64,000 bases of DNA. It comes from Tetracentron sinense (taxonomy: Eukaryota > Streptophyta > Magnoliopsida > Trochodendrales > Trochodendraceae). The position numbers and the translations under genes were made by a program. Shown in pieces: positions 57,991-64,000 of the stretch. The notes beneath the pieces are model-generated. The model saw only the letters and a list, made by a program, of their open reading frames with translations, searched no databases and was not told where the DNA came from. Position 1 is the stretch's first letter; each line of letters opens with the position of its first letter. Location of the stretch: NCBI GenBank assembly GCA_015143295.1, contig CM026568.1, positions 16,622,607-16,686,606 of the forward strand, given 5' to 3'.

Positions 57991-60064
57991 TAAAAAACTA
58001 ACCTAAGTCATATAATTGTTGTGCATTAGAATACTTTAATACATGCTATACAGTATACATTATGATATTTTATTAGCCCCACATCAGCAACACGTGACTA
58101 CTGACAATGCCTCTTTTGGCACATGGATCCTACCCCAACAGTTTGGAGACTTCATCAACACAGATTTATCTCCGCCAACTAGGTGCATCTAGCGCCACAA
58201 TGCTCAGGACTCATTCCTGTCGTCTCATAGCCCTTAACTAGTGAAACCAATTTTGGTGACTCCAGCAGCATAAGGTGGCATCCTTAACAAGGGGGGAAAG
58301 AGAGATCATAGGTTTGTTGGCAAGAGAAACGAGAAATGCTGACACGACATACACCCTACAACGAATGCATCAATAAGCCGACTTCAGCCAAATACTTAGT
58401 GGATGGATTCCTAATTCCTACCAGCCCAAATGTACTTCAGCTATCGTCCCCCTTTCCATAATGATGTCCATTAGCACACCGTAGGAGTCTATAAGAAGAG
58501 AGAATGCCCATACCACTAGAGCGGTGATATCAGGAAGTGGCGAACATCAAGCCATCCATCACCCACTTTGAGACAGAAGCACGTCTCCCTCGTCATTTGT
58601 CAAAGACAAGTGTATAAACACCTTCTACTACTCATTTATAAGAAACTTCTGATGGGGATCTCTCCCCCTATGAGAGGACTCTAGCACTAAACATAGAGTC
58701 ATCTTCCTCCAGGATCAAAGGGAACCTAAGGACCATGAAGGGATGAAAGCTTGGATCCTTGGACACAATCTCTCTCTCTCTCATGCATATTTGTGGCTGC
58801 TCTCACATTCTCTCCGGGCCTCCACCACTCCCTCTATCTTATAGCATGCCATGGAAGAATATGGAGCGGTGGGGCCAGCAGATTTAGGTAGTCTCCCATC
58901 AGGATCACCTCCTCGAACCCATCACTACTTGATTTGACTATGTAATCTATGTGGCAAGCCACGTCATCACCTTGGTCAATGTCATCACAAAGCTTTGTCT
59001 ACCCCAAACATCTATTTCTCAACCCTTAGCAAAAAAACTAATCCCACCATAGTTTTACACTTGTTCGTACATTGCCCATGGCACACTACAGAATCTTGGG
59101 GTCAATGGGTAAATAATGGAATATGCTATCTAACAAAAAAATTAAGGCTTTACACGATCTTTAGCACAAAAAGGATAAATGGCAATAAGTGAAGTGTCAA
59201 GATTGGATGGCAACCGGTGTTTCTTTGACTTCCTTCTCTAGACCCATAGCAGCTCAAATTTCAACAAGACCAACATAAACCACCCTTCATTTAATCCTCA
59301 TAGTAAAGAGAAGTCTTAATTAACTATTAAAGTCAGATTATACAGACATCCTATAGAAAGTTTACTAAATGTTGCTAATCACAAAGAACATATCATCTCT
59401 CACGTGTAAATTCATGTTTTTTCCATTTTACCTCAATTTCTTCATTCTTGAAAGAACGTAGATAAAAGCAGCAACTAAAGTCAAGTCTTGTGATCCAAGT
59501 GAAAATATTTTATGAGGTATATATGAATCGCAAAAGGCCTCAAATGCTTTAGTCAATTTAGTAATAATGGGTCTACAATACAATACAATACAATACAATA
59601 CATGATATAGCAAATGGAGAATTTATATGAATGCTCAAAGCTTTCAAAAAGAAGAAAAGAGTTTAGAAGTCCAAAAGTGACAAAGGATGTCTTATAGAAG
59701 AGAACTATAAAGATGCATGCCAATCCATGGTGCATGGATATGAAAATGAAGAGACTCAATCTGGTGTGTTCTCATCGTAGTTCATAGTAACTCTATTGTA
59801 TATTTTTTGGGTTTTATTGTCTTATTTTTCCACCTTCACCCCTCGGTGTTTTAGCCCTAGGTGGTTGAGGGTTCTTCCTTATATCTTTTTCCCATCCTTT
59901 TGAATATAATTTCTCATTAACGGTCAAAAAGAAAACACTTTCAAAACAATTTCCATAAAAACAGCATGAGTCCGATGGTCTTTCTGTTATAACTGAACTT
60001 GCAACAACAGGAAAAAGAGTGGATTAAATAAAAAGGAAGAAGAATACTAGAAGGATATGAATGT
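57991..60064. other. Repeat-poor-looking 2 kb without recognised gene
   Basis: The GC-richer part 58060-58990 has a (CT)n run at 58769-58782 and looks unlike its AT-rich flanks, but no ORF longer than noise or known motif was found. A (CAATA)n microsatellite lies at 59574-59602. Confidence 0.35.
59574..59602. repeat. (CAATA)n microsatellite
   Basis: Five to six perfect pentamer units. Confidence 0.9.
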
Positions 60065-61698
60065 CTTTTTTTTTTATCGGTAATCAAAAGTATATATATT
60101 AACGAAAAGAGAGCTACAATAAATAAGGAGTTTGCAAGATCGTAAACTCAAAACAGGCGGAAACAAAAAACATGAAAGACCCCTTAATGGAAGACAAAGG
60201 GCTAACTAAGCAAGACGAATCAACCCAAAATGGCTCTCAAGTCCAACCCATCAAGCCAAATGGAAACCCAATCTAAGATCATAGACAGATTCGAGCGCAA
60301 ATGCGGGAGATTGAAGATGGAGAGTCCTCAAAGACTCTTGTTTCTCTCTTTACGTATCGACCGCGAAATGGCCCCCGGAAGAATCGACCAAATAGCCCGT
60401 TGTGCACTATTCACACTTACCAGAGACTAGTAGGATAAGAAGTTCTGAAAGGAAGAAGGGAATACATAATCAACTCCTATACAACAGAGGAAAAATCCTC
60501 ATATGACGCTAACAATAGAGCAAAGCAAAAGCAGATGATTCATCGTCTCTTCCGCTTGGAGGCACAAGAAACGAAGGTTGGCCATCCTCCACCTTCTATT
60601 CTTTAAGTGATCACAAGTAAGAATCTTATTCAAATATGCATTCCATAGGGAGAAAGATACCTTAAAAGGGGAGAGCTAGATTCCACACAAGTCTATGAGG
60701 AAAGGAAACGTGAGGTACGGGCCCAAGAGAGTGAAACAGTGATCTCGCTGAGAACCAACCATTGTGGCCTCACGAACAAATTCTACAATCTCTGACTTAA
60801 GGCCACATAGGAGATGACCCCAGCCGCAATAGAAGGCGACCCAAATCTTCAATTTCCTAATCGTTCAAATCTTGCCTCAACTTCGAACACCAAACCACCC
60901 CCTCATCCCCCAACTCAAAAAGATTCCCCACTAGAGCGTCCTTATCTACCCCTAAGAGAAAAATGTTGTCAAAATAATCCTTCAATTTTGCGGAACCACA
61001 CCAAACGTGTTTTCAAAACCGAACTTTTGAACCTCTACCCACCTTGAACCTAAAGTTGGACACGATTAAATGAGCAACAGGCATACCCATATTTGGCCAC
61101 TATGACGGATCTCCATAAACTCTCTCTCCTCCCCAAATTTCCAAAATTATTTACCTAATAGAACCTTATTCACTTGAACTAATGGATTCAAGTTTGGGTC
61201 CCCCTCCTCCCCCCACTTAGGACGACCAATACCCTCCCAAGCTACTAAATGGTACCTAAATTTATCTCCTTAACCATGCTAGAGAAACTCCTTCTTCATC
61301 TTCTCAAGAGCTGTAGCAACCGACCAAGGAATAGTGAGGGTTGACAAAAAGTATGTGGGGGGACTACAAAGGGTGCTTTTAATCAACGTTAATTTATCTC
61401 CTTTAATAGGAATGACGATTTTCATCCTAATAACTGATTGGCAAACCTCTCCAAAACTCACCCACGAGGGGCATTCCAAGGTATACAGATGGAAAGGAAC
61501 CCACTCTGCACCCTAAATAGGCTGCTAACAACTTTACTTCCAACACTTCTCCTACACTCACGATCTCCAACCTTGCCAAATTAACCCTCAACCTTGAAAC
61601 AACTTCAAAAACGTCAAAATAAACACCTAAGAGAGAGCAAAGTCTGACACGATGCTTCGCAAAATATGAGTGTAATCCGCAAATTAAAGATGAGAGAT

Positions 61699-62893
61699 CA
61701 TGGTTTTAAAAAACGCCGAAACCGTTACGTAACGCCCGTTACGTAACGGTTTCGGTGAACACCGTTACCCGTTACCGTTATGTTACACCCATAGTAACAA
61801 AGTTCTCGAATAATTCCCGAATTGTACCCGAACTATTCATTTTTTAAGGGGTGCCGTTTAAAAAGGCTTCTTTTTCCCGAACTAACGAATAATTCCCGAA
61901 CTGACGAATTATTCGCGAATAATTCCCGAACGAACGAATTATTCCGAACTTATGCCGAACTTATTCCGAATGAAGATTTCTCACAAATTATTCGTTCATG
62001 CTTATTCAGAATTCTAAAATAAAAATGAGGGTAAAATGAATTTTCTATTAGCAATAGAATTATTACTAATAACTCGAGACTTATTTCACACTGAGAAATC
62101 TTCATTTGATTGAAATCGCCAACTAATAGAAGAATGAGAAAACTCTATTCGAGTAAGCTATTTTAGGATTTTGATTACATTCGATTGAATTGAGAGAAAA
62201 AAGATAATTTTGCAAGCTGGTTAGTCGGTTGAATTTCCACTGAACTAAGAAAAAATAAAATTTGTGTTATTTATTCTGAGCTATTTCAATATTTTGCTAA
62301 ATAACTATGTTATGCCAAATAAATACACTCATATATTGTTTTTCTGATTTTATCTATTTAGATTATTTTTCTCGTTTTTATATATTTTTTAATTGCTTAT
62401 ATAATTTGATTTGCATATACAAACATGTAATCTAAATTATTCTTTTTTCTTAAATTACATAAAGCTTACTTAAGCCTTATGTAATTTTTTTCTTGAGTTT
62501 GCGAATTTACATAATGCTTGTTTTTTAGAAATTGGAATAAATGTTAACATAATAAGAGATGTCAATACATATAGATTGGTAGATGGATTAGTTGGCATCA
62601 CGTTCTTATTTTTTATAATTATTCATTTTTATTTTTTCGAACTTATCCCGAATTTGCCGATTTTTTCCCTTTTTTTTCGAACTTAACCCCTGCCGAATAA
62701 TTCCCGAATCCGAACTTTGTTACTATGGTTACACCTACATATTTTTTTTTAAAAAAATGTATTTATTGTGATTTTTTTGATTTTTTAAGCCAAAAAAAAA
62801 ACTCCGTAAAGGCCGAAACCGTTACGTAACGGCGTTACGTAACGGTTTCGGCCGTGTCCGTTACGGTGTCCGAAACCGTTTTTTTGAACCTTG
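61699..62893. mobile_element. hAT-like MITE with CCGTTACGTAACGG words (family d), itself interrupted
   Basis: Exact 8-bp duplication TGAGAGAT at 61691-61698 and 62894-62901. Ends CATGGTTTTAAAAAACG and, complemented, CAAGGTTCAAAAAAACG. GTTACGTAAC palindromes at both ends. Without the inner insert it is only about 249 bp. Confidence 0.92.
61790..62727. mobile_element. hAT-like MITE, family c, copy 2, nested inside family d
   Basis: Exact 8-bp duplication GTTACACC at 61782-61789 and 62728-62735. Ends CATAGTAACAAAGTTC and its complement are perfect over 16 bp. CCGAACTTATTC / CGAATTATTCCCGAA words near both ends. The AT-rich core is about 650 bp, longer than in copy 1 (24759-25118). Confidence 0.95.
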
Positions 62894-63115
62894 TGAGAGA
62901 TACACAAGTGGTCATTACTTATCGATAAGCCATTAAACACAAGACCATCTACTCTGGACAACATCCTACTTAAAGCCTTTGAAACTATGACGAACAGAAA
63001 CAGAGAAAGGGGATCCCCTTACCTCAAATCCCGAGAGCTTTGAAAATAACCCGGACAGCCATTAATCAGAAGGGAGAATGACACAAATGAAATACACATC
63101 CTCATTCATTGTCGT

Positions 63116-63559
63116 CACTTAAAACCGAAGTCCATTCTGCCAAACACATAATCCAAGCCCATTCTGGCCGAAATTGTGACAGTCCTTGTTGCTCAATGAT
63201 CCATCAAGTTGGTACTCTTTACAACAGCATGAAGTGAGTTTTGACAATTTGACGTGATTCTTGTCATTATCTCCTATGGACTCTGTAGACTGTGAGCTTC
63301 CCACCGACAAATCACAAATTAAGTAATTGCTTCTTGTAAATGATGTAGATCGATAAGAAGTTTTGAACTTTAAATTACTTGGGAGAAGTATGATTTGCAT
63401 CATGATATCAAATAGTGTTTGCATATAATTGGATTGAAGAAAAAATTTCATATATTTGTTCAAAAGGAACAAACTATTTAAATTGCTTGATGCATTACAA
63501 AGGTGCTATATGCAAATTACACTTGCAAGAGAAATCCAACCGAAACTAGATGCTAGGAA
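63116..63559 (-). other. Unrecognised 117-codon open stretch and flanks
   Basis: The - strand is open from 63472 to 63119 (start MFLLNKYMKFFLQ, end CVWQNGLRF). A Cys/Ser/Asn-rich middle has no matching motif, and no splice partners or promoter were seen. It lies between two LINE relics and is most likely chance. Confidence 0.25.
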
Positions 63560-63890
63560 AATGCTTATCAAATCTGTCTACTAGTGTCTGGACTCTAAGC
63601 TCCCTTACCGCAAATATGGAAAGAGAGAAATAGTAGAGTATTTGAAGATAAAACGTCTTCAGTGCCCAGGATTTGTGACCGCATCCGCTCGACAGTTTTG
63701 GAGTGGGTTGGCTTACAATTTACTAGGGAGGAAATTCAGGAGATTTTGTAACAATGTGGGGAAAATGTTAGTTTTGGAAGGCTAGTCGGGGCTGAGTTTA
63801 CCTGCTTGTAAACTCCGAGGTCTTTTGTTTTTATGTCGTTTTTCTTTCATTTCTTAATAATATGAGTTTATTGATCCAAAAAAATATATC
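63560..63890 (+). mobile_element. LINE 3' fragment
   Basis: The + strand in shifting frames resembles VFEDKTSSVPRICDRIRSTV and REEIQEIL, the C-terminal end seen after the WKERN block in other copies. TTGATCC plus oligo-A follows at 63870-63887. Confidence 0.55.
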
Positions 63891-64000
63891 GATACGTATC
63901 GACCGATACGGACTGATACGTATCCTATTTGGAGCTACCCGATACACTGGTACGCTGGAAAAAAAAAACCCGATACACACAAGGATCCACAATACAAACC
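63891..64000. repeat. Left part of a second family-a hAT-like element, cut by the window edge
   Basis: CGATACGTATCG and GATACGTATC words repeat as at 14830-15168. The right end and target duplication lie outside the window. Confidence 0.5.

Larger units (their letters stand above)
60065..63115 (-). mobile_element. L1-type LINE carrying nested hAT-like elements
   Basis: Tail complement TTTTTTTATCGGTAATC at 60070-60090. The - strand gives RKERNKSLWG-type tail sequence, [17 protein letters not shown] (near 61400), a degraded FADYT catalytic box just before the insert at 61698, and, on the other side of the insert, LINGCPGYFQSSRDLR*GDPLS (62950-63060). Removing 61699-62901 brings the RT blocks into their normal order. 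Inactive. Confidence 0.85.

Noticed and set aside
58060-58990. GC-richer stretch as a hidden gene
   Set aside because: No ORF above noise, no domain and no coherent splice sites on either strand.

Overview
This is nuclear DNA of a flowering plant. Three host protein genes with plant GT-AG introns sit in a dense bed of plant transposable elements. Many diverged LINEs, a swarm of small hAT-type elements and very long TE-filled introns would fit a basal eudicot such as Nelumbo (sacred lotus), but that species guess is inference from general knowledge and is weak.

Layout. Positions 1-4223 look like the 3' end of a Ty3/gypsy retrotransposon. It has a polypurine tract, an 821-bp LTR on the + strand and, antisense to it, an intact three-exon gene (728 aa) of the Transposase_28 'gypsy-type' family with its own TATA box. 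A degenerate hAT-like element (4424-5069) lies just upstream of a two-exon cytochrome P450 of the CYP71 clan (5204-6819, 508 aa, complete). Convergent to it on the - strand is a complete DECAPPING 5 / LSM14-type gene: eight exons, 586 aa, spread over 25.3 kb (33556 down to 8291), about 93% intron. The introns hold LINE fragments in both orientations, hAT elements, a TRIM and hairpin MITEs. Positions 33.6-40.8 kb are intergenic repeats (long-TIR elements, SINE-like unit, hAT element, RNase H relic, CACTA-like end). A second - strand host gene, a C3HC zinc-finger protein of the NIPA/MEM1 type, runs from 47644 down to 40853. Five exons (730 codons) are visible and its N-terminal exon was not found. 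Positions 48-64 kb are almost entirely repeats: LINE and RTE relics, a dispersed family with TGATGCAG ends, a 2.4-kb solo LTR, and a LINE carrying a hAT element that itself carries another hAT element.

The strongest hunting result is a set of ten small elements with hAT-like ends (seven with perfect 8-bp target duplications, three with 6/8). Most share one architecture but not sequence: each family carries its own short self-complementary word, repeated in both orientations near the ends, around an AT-rich core. Nested insertions give a relative chronology. Other notable items are a 13-bp LINE footprint inside a 17-bp target duplication, a 461-bp TRIM, and a 990-bp LTR mini-element with a 106-aa K/D/V-rich ORF. 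The three host genes (oxidative metabolism, mRNA decapping and P-bodies, chromatin/DNA-methylation-linked zinc finger) show no sign of acting together; the neighbourhood is ordinary eukaryotic gene order diluted by repeats.
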